Positions 1 through 7,900 of a stretch of DNA of 64,000 nucleotides are shown piece after piece; the stretch's first letter is position 1; every line of letters starts with the position of its first letter. The DNA comes from Nanobdellota archaeon (GTDB lineage: Archaea > Nanobdellota > Nanobdellia > Woesearchaeales > JAGLXL01), in assembly GCA_023132895.1 (NCBI GenBank), contig JAGLXL010000001.1, forward strand, positions 1-64,000. The letters are read 5' to 3'. The notes beneath the pieces were generated by a model. The model did not search any database, was not told the origin of the DNA, and worked only from the letters and a program-made list of their open reading frames with translations. Position numbers and translations under genes: made by a program.

Positions 1-1
1 A

Positions 2-463
2 ATTCAGCAACTGGAAGCACATGGTGAGAAATTAGATTTGAAAGTGATCAAGCATGATTATGGTGCAGATGCTGCGGCTGTTGCTTTTGATGCTGTTAAG
101 TATGCTGAGAAGCAAGGCTTGGATGTGGTTTTAATTGATACAGCTGGCCGATTGCATTCTGATATTAATTTAATGGATGAACTGCAGAAAATTGTTCGGG
201 TTGTTAAGCCAGATTTGAAGATTTTTGTAGGTGAATCAATTACTGGCAATGATTGTGTTGAGCAAGCCAGTAGGTTTAATGAACAGATTGGCATTGACTC
301 TATTATCTTAACTAAAGCTGATGTTGATGAAAAAGGCGGGGCAGCAATTTCCGTAAGTTTTATAACTAAAAAACCTATTCTCTTTATTGGAACAGGTCAA
401 GATTATTCTGACTTGAAGAGATTTGATGCTGACCTGGTTTTGGATTCACTGGGATTAAAATGA
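2..463 (+). CDS. ftsY: Signal recognition particle receptor FtsY, C-terminal part
   Basis: FtsY is the membrane-associated SRP receptor GTPase that docks ribosome-SRP complexes on the translocon. The visible 153 residues are the second half of the GTPase domain: DTAGR (G3), TKAD (G4) and a GGAA loop near the end, with the KHDYGADAAAVAFDA stretch typical of archaeal FtsY. The reading frame is open to the window edge, so the N-domain and P-loop lie outside. An internal TTG at 38 is not the real start. The stop overlaps the next gene by ATGA, so the two are co-transcribed. Identification is firm; only completeness is unknown. Confidence 0.93.
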   Translation: MQQLEAHGEKLDLKVIKHDYGADAAAVAFDAVKYAEKQGLDVVLIDTAGRLHSDINLMDELQKIVRVVKPDLKIFVGESITGNDCVEQASRFNEQIGIDSIILTKADVDEKGGAAISVSFITKKPILFIGTGQDYSDLKRFDADLVLDSLGLK

Positions 464-714
464 CGTACTACAAATTCCAATGCCTGCAATGCGGCAGAAA
501 ATACAAAACAGATGCTGCTTTATCTGCTCATCAAAAGACATTTCATCACAAATATGAAAAGAAGAGAAAACGTGAAGAGCACAGAGCAAAAAGGTCTGGA
601 GCCGGTGCCAAAGCAGCTCCTGAAAAGGGCGTCAGGCAAGGAGTTAATTGGGTTGCTTTGATTGTGTTTTTGATTGTAGTGGCTTTGTTTATTTATTTCT
701 TTTATATTAGGTAA
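460..714 (+). CDS. C2H2 zinc-finger protein with C-terminal membrane anchor
   Basis: An 84-residue protein. Residues 5-32 form one C2H2 finger (CLQCGRKYKTDAALSAHQKTFH, given here as C-x2-C-x12-H-x4-H). A strongly basic linker with KKRKREEHRAKR follows, then one hydrophobic segment of about 20 residues at the C-terminus. The start overlaps the ftsY stop (ATGA). A nucleic-acid-binding finger tethered to the membrane next to the SRP receptor could act near the translocon or bind RNA there, but that is inference. No known family name can be given. Confidence 0.75.
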   Translation: MTYYKFQCLQCGRKYKTDAALSAHQKTFHHKYEKKRKREEHRAKRSGAGAKAAPEKGVRQGVNWVALIVFLIVVALFIYFFYIR

Positions 715-1374
715 TCAATAGAATTCTACTTTCCCCTGAAAATAAATTCCTTTTTTTAATTCGACCGGTCGCCAGTTGTCCTGGATGAGTTCTGCTTCTA
801 ACCATTTAGCTAATTCTTCTGGATTGCCGATAGTGGCTGAAAGGGCTATTAATTGGGCTTTGAGGATTTGTTTTAAGATAGTTAAGGTTATTTCTAAAGT
901 TGGACCGCGGCCAGGGTCGTTTAATAAGTGAACTTCGTCAACTATGATAGTGCCTATTTTATTTAACCAAGGTGCTCGGTGGCGGATTAAGGAATCAAGT
1001 TTTTCAGATGTTGTGATGATTAAGTCAAATTCACTTAAGTAAGAGTCTGATTTATCCATATCACCTATAGACATGGCTATTTTAGAGAGATGGCCATATC
1101 TGTTTTTGAAATCTTTGTATTTTTCCCTGGCTAAGGCTTTAAGCGGGACTATGTAGACTGCCTTGCCTTTGTCTTCTAAAATGTTTTTAAGGGCAGCTAT
1201 TTCAGCAACCAATGTCTTTCCAGAAGCAGTTGGTGTACAGACTAAGAGGTTTTTGTTTTGTAATAAACCTTGTTTAATGGCTTTTTCCTGGCAAGGCCTG
1301 AGTTCTTTGATTTCTTTTTTGAGAATTTGGTAAAGTTTATCAGGGATTTGGCCTTTTATTTCTGTTATTTTCAT
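715..1374 (-). pseudogene. Truncated Ski2/Hel308-type helicase (first RecA domain only)
   Basis: 219 residues that match only the N-terminal RecA-like domain of Hel308/Ski2-type superfamily 2 helicases. Visible motifs are the Q-like LRPCQEKAI, Walker A TASGKT, VPLKALAREK, DEVH box and SAT. The family is usually about 700 residues, with a second RecA domain, a winged helix and a ratchet domain, all absent. Translation ends with FY and TGA directly against the stop codon of the upstream opposite-strand gene, so a rearrangement probably cut the gene. A single domain can bind ATP but should not unwind DNA. It might be retained as a small ATPase; a decaying fragment is more likely. Confidence 0.7.
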
Positions 1375-1447
1375 ATTGGATTATGGTGAAGCACAATCTT
1401 TATAAATGTTATATATTTACTATAGTTAATTAAATGGGGGTGTTTAT

Positions 1448-1789
1448 ATGGCAAAAGAAAATAGCGGCCTGGCAGGAGTAATGTATCTACTTTCTCTTAT
1501 TTTAGGTGTAGTAGGATGGGTAATAGCTATTATTATTTGGGCTGCTAAAAAAGATGATAAATTAATCAACTACCATTTTAAACAATTGCTGATACTTTGG
1601 ATTGCCAGTATTGTGATTGGTGTTGTAGGAGCAGTCACATCAGTAATCTTGATTGGTCTGTTGATATTAGTTGCAGGCGGTATCTTCATATTGGTTCTCT
1701 GGATAATTGGGATAGTTAATGCCTTTAGCGGCAAAATGAAACCATTACCAGTGATTGGAAAATGGGGAGAAAGCTGGTTTAAGTTTTAA
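1448..1789 (+). CDS. DUF4870-type small membrane protein
   Basis: A 113-residue integral membrane protein with three hydrophobic segments (about 10-32, 48-70 and 70-90). The pattern NYHFKQLL between helices and GKMKPLPVIGKWGESWFKF at the C-terminus is typical of the DUF4870/Tic20-like family, whose function is unknown. A GGGGGTG ribosome binding site lies just upstream of ATG 1448, and a TATA-like stretch lies around 1408-1418. It is a single gene between convergent and divergent neighbours. The family call is fairly sure; no role can be given. Confidence 0.75.
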   Translation: MAKENSGLAGVMYLLSLILGVVGWVIAIIIWAAKKDDKLINYHFKQLLILWIASIVIGVVGAVTSVILIGLLILVAGGIFILVLWIIGIVNAFSGKMKPLPVIGKWGESWFKF

Positions 1790-1798
1790 TTTAATTTT

Positions 1799-2665
1799 TT
1801 ATTTTCTTTTTTTTACTGATTCTTTTAATTGGTTTAATTCTTCTTGAGAAAGAGGTATTTCAATTATTTCTGCGCCTTGTTTGTTTAATTTGCATGGCAA
1901 GCCAAGGCAGGTTTCTGTGATTTGATATTGGCCATCAACTTTGACACAGCAAGGAATGATTTCATTGGTGTCATTTAAGATAGCTTTGGTCATCTGGGCA
2001 ATGGCTGCGCCTGGAGCATAATAAGCAGTAGTGCCAATAAGATTGCCTATTTCTTTGCCGCCTTTTCTGGTTCTTTCGATGATTTGGTTGATTTGTTCTT
2101 TGGTGAGAACTTCGGTGATAGGTTTTCCATTTATTTTGGCTGTGCTGATTAAAGGAATCATATCATCTGAATGATAGCCAATGACCATGCCTTCTGAGTT
2201 TTTGCCTAAAAAGGTTTTGAATCTGGCACTGTCTAAAACACCTGACTGGCCAATAACTTTTTTTGGGTTGAAGCCTTGTTTGATGACTAAATTAACTAGT
2301 AAATCTAAAGGATTGGTGACCATGATTAAGATGGCATCTGGGCAATGTTTTTTTACTTCTTCTAAAATACTTTTAACAATTTTCCAGTTTGTTTCTAGTA
2401 GATCTTCCCGAGTCATGTCTGGTGTTCTGGGTTTGCCAGCAGTGATGACGACGATGTCTGAGTTTTTTATTTCTTCGTAGTTTTTAGTGCCGATGATGGT
2501 GTTTTGAATGTTTTCAATTGTCCCTGCTTGCTGTATGTCTAAGGCTTTGCCCTTAACTGCGTCGACAATGTCAACCATAACTACATCAGCTAGTTTTTTC
2601 ATGAGAATTACAAAAGCTGCAGTGGCTCCAACATTACCGGCACCGATAATAGAAACTTTTGGCAT
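1799..2665 (-). CDS. mdh: Malate dehydrogenase (LDH/MDH superfamily)
   Basis: NAD-dependent interconversion of malate and oxaloacetate in the cytoplasm. The Rossmann motif GAGNVG is at residues 8-13. AGKPRTPDMTR carries the arginine at the substrate-discrimination position, which favours malate over lactate. VTNPLD follows, and GYHSDDM holds the catalytic histidine; the usual HGD is here HSD, a small oddity next to the catalytic residue. Length of 288 is slightly short for the family. A TTG start nine bases upstream is possible but the ATG at 2665 fits the family N-terminus. The gene is convergent with the DUF4870 gene. A lactate dehydrogenase is the main alternative. Confidence 0.88.
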   Translation of the reverse strand: MPKVSIIGAGNVGATAAFVILMKKLADVVMVDIVDAVKGKALDIQQAGTIENIQNTIIGTKNYEEIKNSDIVVITAGKPRTPDMTREDLLETNWKIVKSILEEVKKHCPDAILIMVTNPLDLLVNLVIKQGFNPKKVIGQSGVLDSARFKTFLGKNSEGMVIGYHSDDMIPLISTAKINGKPITEVLTKEQINQIIERTRKGGKEIGNLIGTTAYYAPGAAIAQMTKAILNDTNEIIPCCVKVDGQYQITETCLGLPCKLNKQGAEIIEIPLSQEELNQLKESVKKRK

Positions 2666-2761
2666 TAAGAACAAAAATTAATGCTTTTTTATAAACTTTA
2701 TTAAAAAAACAATAAAAATTTGAAAGTTTTATATATAACCTCTCTAAAAATAATAAGAAAA

Positions 2762-3301
2762 ATGACAATATTTAATTTCATCAAACCAAGGATAGAATAC
2801 CTCTTTCTAGAATTTATTAGAGATAAATTTATTCTAAATCCAGAAAAAGAGTTAAATAAACTTGATATTCCAAAAGGACAGACAGTCTTGGATTATGGTT
2901 GTGGTATTGGTTCTTACACAATTCCTGCAGCTAAGGCTGTGGGTAAAGAAGGGAAAGTTTATGCTTTAGATAAACAATCCTTAGCTATAGGTAAAGTTAA
3001 AGAAAGGGCTCAAAGAAAAGGGCTTCATAATGTAGATTCAATTCTATCTAATGGTGATACCGGCTTGCCTGACAAAAGTATAGATGTGATTTTATTATAT
3101 GGTGTACTTCCTGAAATTGAAGTAGATCAAAGAAAATACTTATTAACTGAATTACATCGTGTTCTTAAAGCCGATGGCTATCTTTCTACACGTTTTTGCT
3201 TTCGCATGAAAAAGGAAAAACTTCTGGAAATTATGGAAGCAACAAATTTATATTCTTTAAGAGAACAAAAAGACCACATACTTAACTTTGAAAAAAAATA
3301 G
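2762..3301 (+). CDS. Class I SAM-dependent methyltransferase
   Basis: 179 residues with a complete class I methyltransferase core. VLDYGCGIGSY is motif I (SAM binding), YALDKQ is the acidic post-II strand, and LPDKSIDVILLYGVL is motif IV. A C-terminal strand with VLKADGYLSTR matches UbiE/Methyltransf_25 types. An N-terminal helix (IEYLFLEFIRDKF) is of the kind that sits on membranes or the substrate. The start at ATG 2762 was chosen over an upstream TTG; a TATA-like TTTATATATAA lies about 25 bases before it. Substrate unknown. Confidence 0.8.
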   Translation: MTIFNFIKPRIEYLFLEFIRDKFILNPEKELNKLDIPKGQTVLDYGCGIGSYTIPAAKAVGKEGKVYALDKQSLAIGKVKERAQRKGLHNVDSILSNGDTGLPDKSIDVILLYGVLPEIEVDQRKYLLTELHRVLKADGYLSTRFCFRMKKEKLLEIMEATNLYSLREQKDHILNFEKK

Positions 3302-3331
3302 TTTAAGCTGCTTGGGGAAGAAAAGGGGTAT

Positions 3332-3373
3332 TTTTAAAACCTGTGGTTTTTAAACCTTAAAACAAGTTTTAAG
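3332..3373. repeat. Two adjacent small hairpins
   Basis: The gap after the methyltransferase holds two palindromes. The first pairs TTTAAAACC with GGTTTTTAAA around TGT. The second is a perfect 18-mer, CTTAAAACAAGTTTTAAG. They resemble the dispersed AAAAACC/GGTTTTT hairpins at 16223 and 53747. They may be terminators or members of the dispersed hairpin family. Confidence 0.6.
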
Positions 3374-3428
3374 TTTTTAAAGTTTGTTAAAGAAAAGTTA
3401 TTAAATAAGTTGGGGATTTAGTTGGTTT

Positions 3429-3971
3429 ATGATTGATAAAATTAAAGCAATGATTCTGGAATTGTGTGAGGATGCAAATTGGGATTGGAAAAATCATATT
3501 AATTCAGTAGTTAAGTATACAGAGATTTTAGCCAAGCAACTTAATGCTGATGAAGAAGTATGTGAGCTCTCTGCCTGGCTACATGATATTATCAAAATTA
3601 GAGAAGGAAAAAGAGAATTACATCATGTGAAGGGAGCTGAAGAAGCTGGCAAAATTCTAGAAGAGATGGGCTACTCTGTTGACAAGATTGAAAAAGTTAA
3701 GCATTGTATTTTAACGCATTCTTCTGATAAAAATTACATGCCAGAAACAAAAGAAGCCAAAATTTTAGCGAGTGCTGATGCCCTGGCGCATTTTGACAAT
3801 TTTTTATCTTTAGCGTATTTTGCTTTTGTTCCAATGAAATTGTCTATTGAAGAAACAAGGGAAAATTTGTTGGGAAAGACTGAAAATTCCTGGAATAAAT
3901 TAATACCCGAGGCAAAAGTTCTGGCTAAGGAAAAGTATGAAGCGATTAAGTTGATTTTAAGTGAAGATTAA
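3429..3971 (+). CDS. HD-domain phosphohydrolase
   Basis: 180 residues of the HD superfamily of metal-dependent phosphohydrolases. The HD pair is in LSAWLHDIIK at about residue 49, preceded by the first histidine in WKNHINSVVKYTE (residue 21), and followed by a helix with KHCILTHSS that supplies further metal-ligand histidines. Members act on nucleotides, cyclic nucleotides or RNA ends; nothing here tells which. ATG 3429 is preceded by a GGGG-containing stretch. The gene is single and convergent with the GPGGG-repeat protein. Confidence 0.82.
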   Translation: MIDKIKAMILELCEDANWDWKNHINSVVKYTEILAKQLNADEEVCELSAWLHDIIKIREGKRELHHVKGAEEAGKILEEMGYSVDKIEKVKHCILTHSSDKNYMPETKEAKILASADALAHFDNFLSLAYFAFVPMKLSIEETRENLLGKTENSWNKLIPEAKVLAKEKYEAIKLILSED

Positions 3972-4001
3972 ATAATCAGAGAATTTTTTCTATTTAGTGT
4001 C

Positions 4002-4766
4002 CTAAGCTGCTTTTTTAGAAGCAGATTTAGAAGTTTTCTTTGGACTAGCGGATTTGTTATTCTTAGAAGATTCGTTTGAAGAGCTTTTATTATTTTTCTT
4101 TGTCTCTTCTTTAACTTTTTTGTTGACATAATCCTTTCTTTTCTGGCCTTGGTATCCTTTTTTAATAGCTTCATTATGATATTTCTTTACATATTCGCCA
4201 ACCTCATCGACGTCAGCATGCTCAGAATAAATCAAACCATATTCTTTTTGTATACTATCACTTCCAGATGACTCCACTATTTTTTCTAAGGGTTTTTCTT
4301 CATTACTATTTGAATCATTGCTTTTATTTTCTTTTTTATCTTCTTTTGACTTTGTTTTTTCTTCTTTTATTCTTTCTTTTACTTTTTCTAAGACATAATT
4401 CCATCTGTCTGTCCCAGTTAATTTTTTATTTGTTGCTTCTAAATAATAACGGGATATATAAGAACGAATTATAGTGGCCTCACTTGAGTATTGTTTTTGA
4501 ATACTTTCGAATTCTCTTTGAAAATACAGTCCCATCTCTTCTTCTCTACCACCACCTGGTCCACTTCCCATGCCATAACCTTTTGTACCTTTTGAATCAG
4601 GAACCCCGCCACCTGGTCCGGTGACTTTTCCTTCCAACGTAGGTTTTTCTACTGCTTCGTCTCCTTTTAAGTATGCTTTTGCTGTGCCTGTTCCGCCACC
4701 TGGTCCAGCTCCCCTTCCATGGGGGCCTGTAGCATCAGCTTCATGACCGCCTGGTCCTTTTGCCAT
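4002..4766 (-). CDS. GPGGG-repeat protein with duplicated helical domain and lysine-rich tail
   Basis: A 254-residue protein with no family that I recognise. Residues 1-75 are Gly-rich and carry four GPGG motifs at about 4, 21, 50 and 69. Two similar helical segments follow at about 81-136 and 172-225, each with a Q-K-x-Y start, a YxxEA or YHNEA helix and a YVxxKVKE end. They are separated by a charged linker, and the C-terminus is a Lys/Ser-rich tail like that of linker histones. There is no signal peptide or membrane segment. The layout suggests a nucleic-acid-associated or scaffolding protein, but that is inference. Confidence 0.7.
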   Translation of the reverse strand: MAKGPGGHEADATGPHGRGAGPGGGTGTAKAYLKGDEAVEKPTLEGKVTGPGGGVPDSKGTKGYGMGSGPGGGREEEMGLYFQREFESIQKQYSSEATIIRSYISRYYLEATNKKLTGTDRWNYVLEKVKERIKEEKTKSKEDKKENKSNDSNSNEEKPLEKIVESSGSDSIQKEYGLIYSEHADVDEVGEYVKKYHNEAIKKGYQGQKRKDYVNKKVKEETKKNNKSSSNESSKNNKSASPKKTSKSASKKAA

Positions 4767-4862
4767 TTATGTTTTTCTCCTTGTTTTATTTATTAACTAT
4801 TAAGTAATAACAACTATTTAAATGTTTTGATTTTTGAAGAAAAAAATAAACAGGTAAAATAA

Positions 4863-5201
4863 TCAACAAGTCACATGAATAATGGCTGCCACTTTTTTTG
4901 TTTTAACCAATTCATTAAATTTATCCCTTATTTTGGGTGTCCAATCTTCAATTATTTTTACTCCTTCTTTCTTTAATAATTTTCTTCCTTCATCACTTAA
5001 ACTGGCCATTCCAGAAGTGCCTTTTCCAATTACGATTATTTCTGGTTTTTCTTTTAACAAGTGCTCAACTTGTTCCTTGGTAAAAGTATGTCCATATTCC
5101 CTTTCTTCAACCTGGCCAGAAGGCAGAATATAAACATCATGTTCATACACTTTTCTATCTAGGGTAATAGAACCATATTTTGAAGAATCAATTTTAACCA
5201 T
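4863..5201 (-). CDS. Mth938-like (DUF498/NDUFAF3) domain protein
   Basis: 112 residues matching the Mth938-like fold: an N-terminal strand SKYGSITLDRKVYEHDVYI, a central EIIVIGKGTSG turn and the AIIHVTC ending. Eukaryotic relatives are NDUFAF3 and AAMDC; archaeal members have no settled function. It lies 39 bases downstream of the phosphoglycerate mutase on the same strand, at the end of the MNT-HEPN-gpmA unit. Family identification is good, role unknown. Confidence 0.85.
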   Translation of the reverse strand: MVKIDSSKYGSITLDRKVYEHDVYILPSGQVEEREYGHTFTKEQVEHLLKEKPEIIVIGKGTSGMASLSDEGRKLLKKEGVKIIEDWTPKIRDKFNELVKTKKVAAIIHVTC

Positions 5202-5239
5202 TTTTAAAACAAGGCTTGGCCTTTTGGTTTTTACCTTAG

Positions 5240-5902
5240 TTAAACGTTGATAGTGTAATGAAAATAATCATCCCAAGGGTTTTCTAACTTCATCATCTGT
5301 TCTCTGGTTAGTTTTTCAAAATGAGTTCTAAAAGGCCTCATGGAGTTGCCGTGGGCAGAAATTGCCACATTGACTTTTTCTTTTTTCATTTTTTTGATTA
5401 AATCTTTGATGAAAGCATTGACTCTTTTTTCAACCATTTTGATGGATTCTCCTCCTGGTGGAGGAACATTATAGCTTCTTCTGATGATTTGGAGTTCTGC
5501 TTCTCCTGTTTTTTTAATGAATTCTTTTTTTTCTCTGCCTTGAAGATGGTCAATTTTATGCCAATGTAATAAGGTTTTGTAAGTGTCTGTGCCTTCTTTC
5601 TTAATAAATTGTTTATGTGATTTGCCTTGGAGTTTGCCATAGCTTCTTTCAATCATACGGTCGTCTTTAATGAGTTGTTTGCATTCAGGATGGTATTTAA
5701 GAACATATTTGAGAGTATCTTTGGATCTTGAGAGTCTAGTATAATAAGCTACTTGGAATTTTTTGTTTTTTAGTTTTTGAGCTACTTTTTTAGCATCTTT
5801 AATACCCCGGGGAGTTAATTTAGAATCTTTCCAGCCAGTGAATCTTTTGTCACGGTTGAAGTAAGTCTGGCCGTGTCTGAAGAGATAGATATAGAGTTTC
5901 AT
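5240..5902 (-). CDS. gpmA: 2,3-bisphosphoglycerate-dependent phosphoglycerate mutase (histidine phosphatase)
   Basis: A 220-residue histidine-phosphatase-superfamily protein. FRHGQTYFN at residues 8-16 holds the phosphohistidine and the conserved Arg; FTGWKDSKLTPRG is specific to cofactor-dependent phosphoglycerate mutases, and ISAHGNSMR supplies the second catalytic His. It would interconvert 3- and 2-phosphoglycerate one step before the enolase found at 9.4 kb. Its ATG overlaps the HEPN stop (ATGA), so a housekeeping glycolytic gene is cotranscribed with a toxin-like pair. The family is typical of bacteria, so transfer is possible. Confidence 0.88.
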   Translation of the reverse strand: MKLYIYLFRHGQTYFNRDKRFTGWKDSKLTPRGIKDAKKVAQKLKNKKFQVAYYTRLSRSKDTLKYVLKYHPECKQLIKDDRMIERSYGKLQGKSHKQFIKKEGTDTYKTLLHWHKIDHLQGREKKEFIKKTGEAELQIIRRSYNVPPPGGESIKMVEKRVNAFIKDLIKKMKKEKVNVAISAHGNSMRPFRTHFEKLTREQMMKLENPWDDYFHYTINV

Positions 5903-6318
5903 TTTTCCCCTCCAATCAATTTAGTGATTAAATTGATTATGTGTTCAAATTCCAATTTATTTTTTATTAAGTATTCTTTTTCGACAAAGACTCCTTCATA
6001 ACTTATTTTGTTTCTAATTCCCTTTAGTTCATGAATTAAACCTATCTCGTATTCATATCTGGAATAATTTTTCTTAAAAAAAGAAATCAAACATTCATGA
6101 TTATCTGATTTGAGAGTGTTTTTTAACAGCAGTGCTGTCAACAGTTCTTTTATAATTTCATAATAATTTTCAGTGATGATAGAGGCAGTTTCATCGTCAA
6201 TTTCTTGTTTTTGAGCCAGCCTTAAACGTACAGAACACATCTTTAAAATTGATTTTATTTTTTCTTTGTCAGGCTCAATTTTTCTAAGATGTTCTTTTTG
6301 ACAAAGTTCCCAATCCAT
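5899..6318 (-). CDS. HEPN-domain protein of an MNT-HEPN pair
   Basis: 139 residues forming a four-helix HEPN bundle; HEPN proteins paired with minimal nucleotidyltransferases usually act as the toxin partner. The active-site motif RX4-6H of RNase-type HEPNs appears here as RNKISYEG, with Tyr where His is expected, so nuclease activity is doubtful. It lies downstream of the HTH-MNT gene, separated by a palindromic element, and overlaps gpmA downstream. A homologous pair at 23.6-24.5 kb keeps the usual overlapping arrangement. Confidence 0.78.
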   Translation of the reverse strand: MDWELCQKEHLRKIEPDKEKIKSILKMCSVRLRLAQKQEIDDETASIITENYYEIIKELLTALLLKNTLKSDNHECLISFFKKNYSRYEYEIGLIHELKGIRNKISYEGVFVEKEYLIKNKLEFEHIINLITKLIGGEK

Positions 6319-6330
6319 CAGCTCTTTTTT

Positions 6331-6384
6331 CGTTTAAAACACCTCGTGTTTTTAACGCACCAGAAATCTTTGATTTCTAAGTGC
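6331..6384. repeat. Dispersed palindromic element, two nested hairpins
   Basis: Two hairpins sharing one base. The first (6331-6357) pairs CGTTTAAAACAC with GTGTTTTTAACG around CTC. The second (6357-6384) has an outer stem GCAC/GTGC, a one-versus-two-base bulge, and an inner stem AGAAATC/GATTTCT around TTT. The second unit is nearly identical to the copy inside the cysteine desulfurase gene at 49965. The element separates the MNT and HEPN genes and supplies the last codons and stop of the MNT gene. Confidence 0.8.
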
Positions 6385-6904
6385 ATTTTATCTTTATATA
6401 ACCAGATAATTTAATTCCATTTATAATATTATTGAATAATTCTTTGCTTAAATTATTGATATTTTCTTTAAAATAAAGATTAATTTTGTGTTTTATTTTT
6501 TTTTCATACTTTGATAAATTCAGGCTTTTTTCTTTAGTTTCAACAAAAATATCAATATCACTTTCTTTGGTATATTCTCCTTTTCTGACACTGCCAAATA
6601 AAATTATACTTCTGGGATGCAAATTTTCTTCTAAAAAATCAACCAGACCACAAGAATAAATTCTTAAGAACATATCTGCTTGTTTGTAGACTTTAAACAT
6701 GCGATTTTCTTGATTGGCGATGTAAGCTGGGAAAACCCCAGCTTTTTTTCTTAGGATCAATTCTTCTTTTTTAAGTTCGTCTAAATAATTTTTAACAGAG
6801 GTTACAGCAAGTTTAGTTAATCTGCTTATTTCTCGGATTTGAAAATATTTTGAAGGTTGTTCGAAAAAGAGCTGCATTATTTTTAATTTGTTAGTATGTA
6901 ACAT
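6377..6904 (-). CDS. Winged-helix MNT nucleotidyltransferase (antitoxin-like)
   Basis: 175 residues. The N-terminal 70 form a winged helix (FQIREISRLTKLAVTSVKNYL, described here as its recognition-helix region), and the C-terminal half is a minimal nucleotidyltransferase with FGSVRKGEYTKESDIDIFV: the GS and the DxD pair bind metal-ATP. MNT proteins neutralise HEPN partners, in some systems by AMPylation. The HTH fusion and the inverted repeats directly before the start suggest autoregulation. The C-terminus ends inside the palindromic element at 6331-6384. It is paralogous to the gene at 23588. Confidence 0.85.
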   Translation of the reverse strand: MLHTNKLKIMQLFFEQPSKYFQIREISRLTKLAVTSVKNYLDELKKEELILRKKAGVFPAYIANQENRMFKVYKQADMFLRIYSCGLVDFLEENLHPRSIILFGSVRKGEYTKESDIDIFVETKEKSLNLSKYEKKIKHKINLYFKENINNLSKELFNNIINGIKLSGYIKIKCT

Positions 6905-6906
6905 TT

Positions 6907-6934
6907 TTGGTACAAATGTACAAATATTGTTACA
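6907..6934. promoter_or_regulatory. Probable autoregulatory operator of MNT gene
   Basis: Immediately upstream of the start codon lie a GTAC-AAAT-GTAC inverted repeat (6910-6921) and, on the minus strand, a TTTGTAC direct repeat preceded by TGTAAC. The position and the winged helix encoded by the downstream gene suggest an operator. Base-level recognition is not established. Confidence 0.45.
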
Positions 6935-6935
6935 C

Positions 6936-7817
6936 TTATAAACCTTTCTGTTTTAAAGCTTCTGCGATTATCGGAGAAATATCTAATTTAGCAGTAGGAT
7001 TTTCGATGGTGTTGACAGTAATGACTTTGGTTCCGACTTTTTGGAGTTTTTGCAGGGCGCCTTCTGAGAAAACACCGTGAACTGCAATGGCGGTGAATTT
7101 TTTTAAGCCTAGTTTTTTAAGATGTTCAATGGTTCTGAGAAGAGTTCCGCCAGTGCTGATCATGTCATCAACTAAAACAGCGTTTTTGCCTTTGACGTCA
7201 ATTTTCTCTCCAAAATAAACTTTAACTCTTCTTCCTGAATATCGTTTTTTCTTTAAGATAACTGATTCTGCGCCAATCATTTCTGCGGTGGCTCTGGCCC
7301 ATTTGTAACTTTCCCAATCTGGTCCGATTAATAATGGATTTTTGATATTCTTTTTGATATATTTTGCAATTAAAGGATTGGCTGTTAATTTGGTTGATTT
7401 TATTTTGAAGAAAACACTTAAGGATTTGTCCCTGTGCAGATGAGGGTCAACCACCATGACCTGGTCAACATAATCATCAATGAACTTGGCGACAATTTCG
7501 TTACTGATGCATTCGCCTGGTTTGAAACGCTTGTCCTGGCGCATGTAGTTTAGGTATGGAGCTACTAAGATAACTTTTTTGGCTCCAAGGTCTTTGGCAG
7601 TGGCTGAAGCAAATAACATTTCTATTAAAGCATCATTTGTCTTAGGCTGCATTGATTGGATTAAAACGACTTTTTTGCCTCTGACTGAGTCTTTGAATCT
7701 TAAGTAAACCTCTCCATCTGGAAAAAATTGTGAGTCAAGCCGTGAATATTTGACTTTAAGTTTTTGGGCAACTTTTTTAGCTAAGTTTCTTGAATTTGAC
7801 AAGCCGATTATTATCAT
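6936..7817 (-). CDS. prs: Ribose-phosphate pyrophosphokinase
   Basis: 293 residues, full length for archaeal PRPP synthetases. It makes phosphoribosyl pyrophosphate from ribose 5-phosphate and ATP for nucleotide and NAD synthesis. Motifs are FPDGE, the flexible-loop/ATP region PYLNYMRQDKRF, VDPHLHRDKSLSVFF and the PRPP-binding loop VLVDDMISTGGT. The start codon is separated by a short AT-rich gap from the divergent dihydroorotase, which also serves pyrimidine synthesis, so the two probably share a promoter region. Confidence 0.95.
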   Translation of the reverse strand: MIIIGLSNSRNLAKKVAQKLKVKYSRLDSQFFPDGEVYLRFKDSVRGKKVVLIQSMQPKTNDALIEMLFASATAKDLGAKKVILVAPYLNYMRQDKRFKPGECISNEIVAKFIDDYVDQVMVVDPHLHRDKSLSVFFKIKSTKLTANPLIAKYIKKNIKNPLLIGPDWESYKWARATAEMIGAESVILKKKRYSGRRVKVYFGEKIDVKGKNAVLVDDMISTGGTLLRTIEHLKKLGLKKFTAIAVHGVFSEGALQKLQKVGTKVITVNTIENPTAKLDISPIIAEALKQKGL

Positions 7818-7900
7818 TTAATCACCTTAGAGTTATTATTTTATTGTTATTTAAAAATGTTTTCAAAAAACTTATTAACCAAAACAGGAAACTATGGCTT

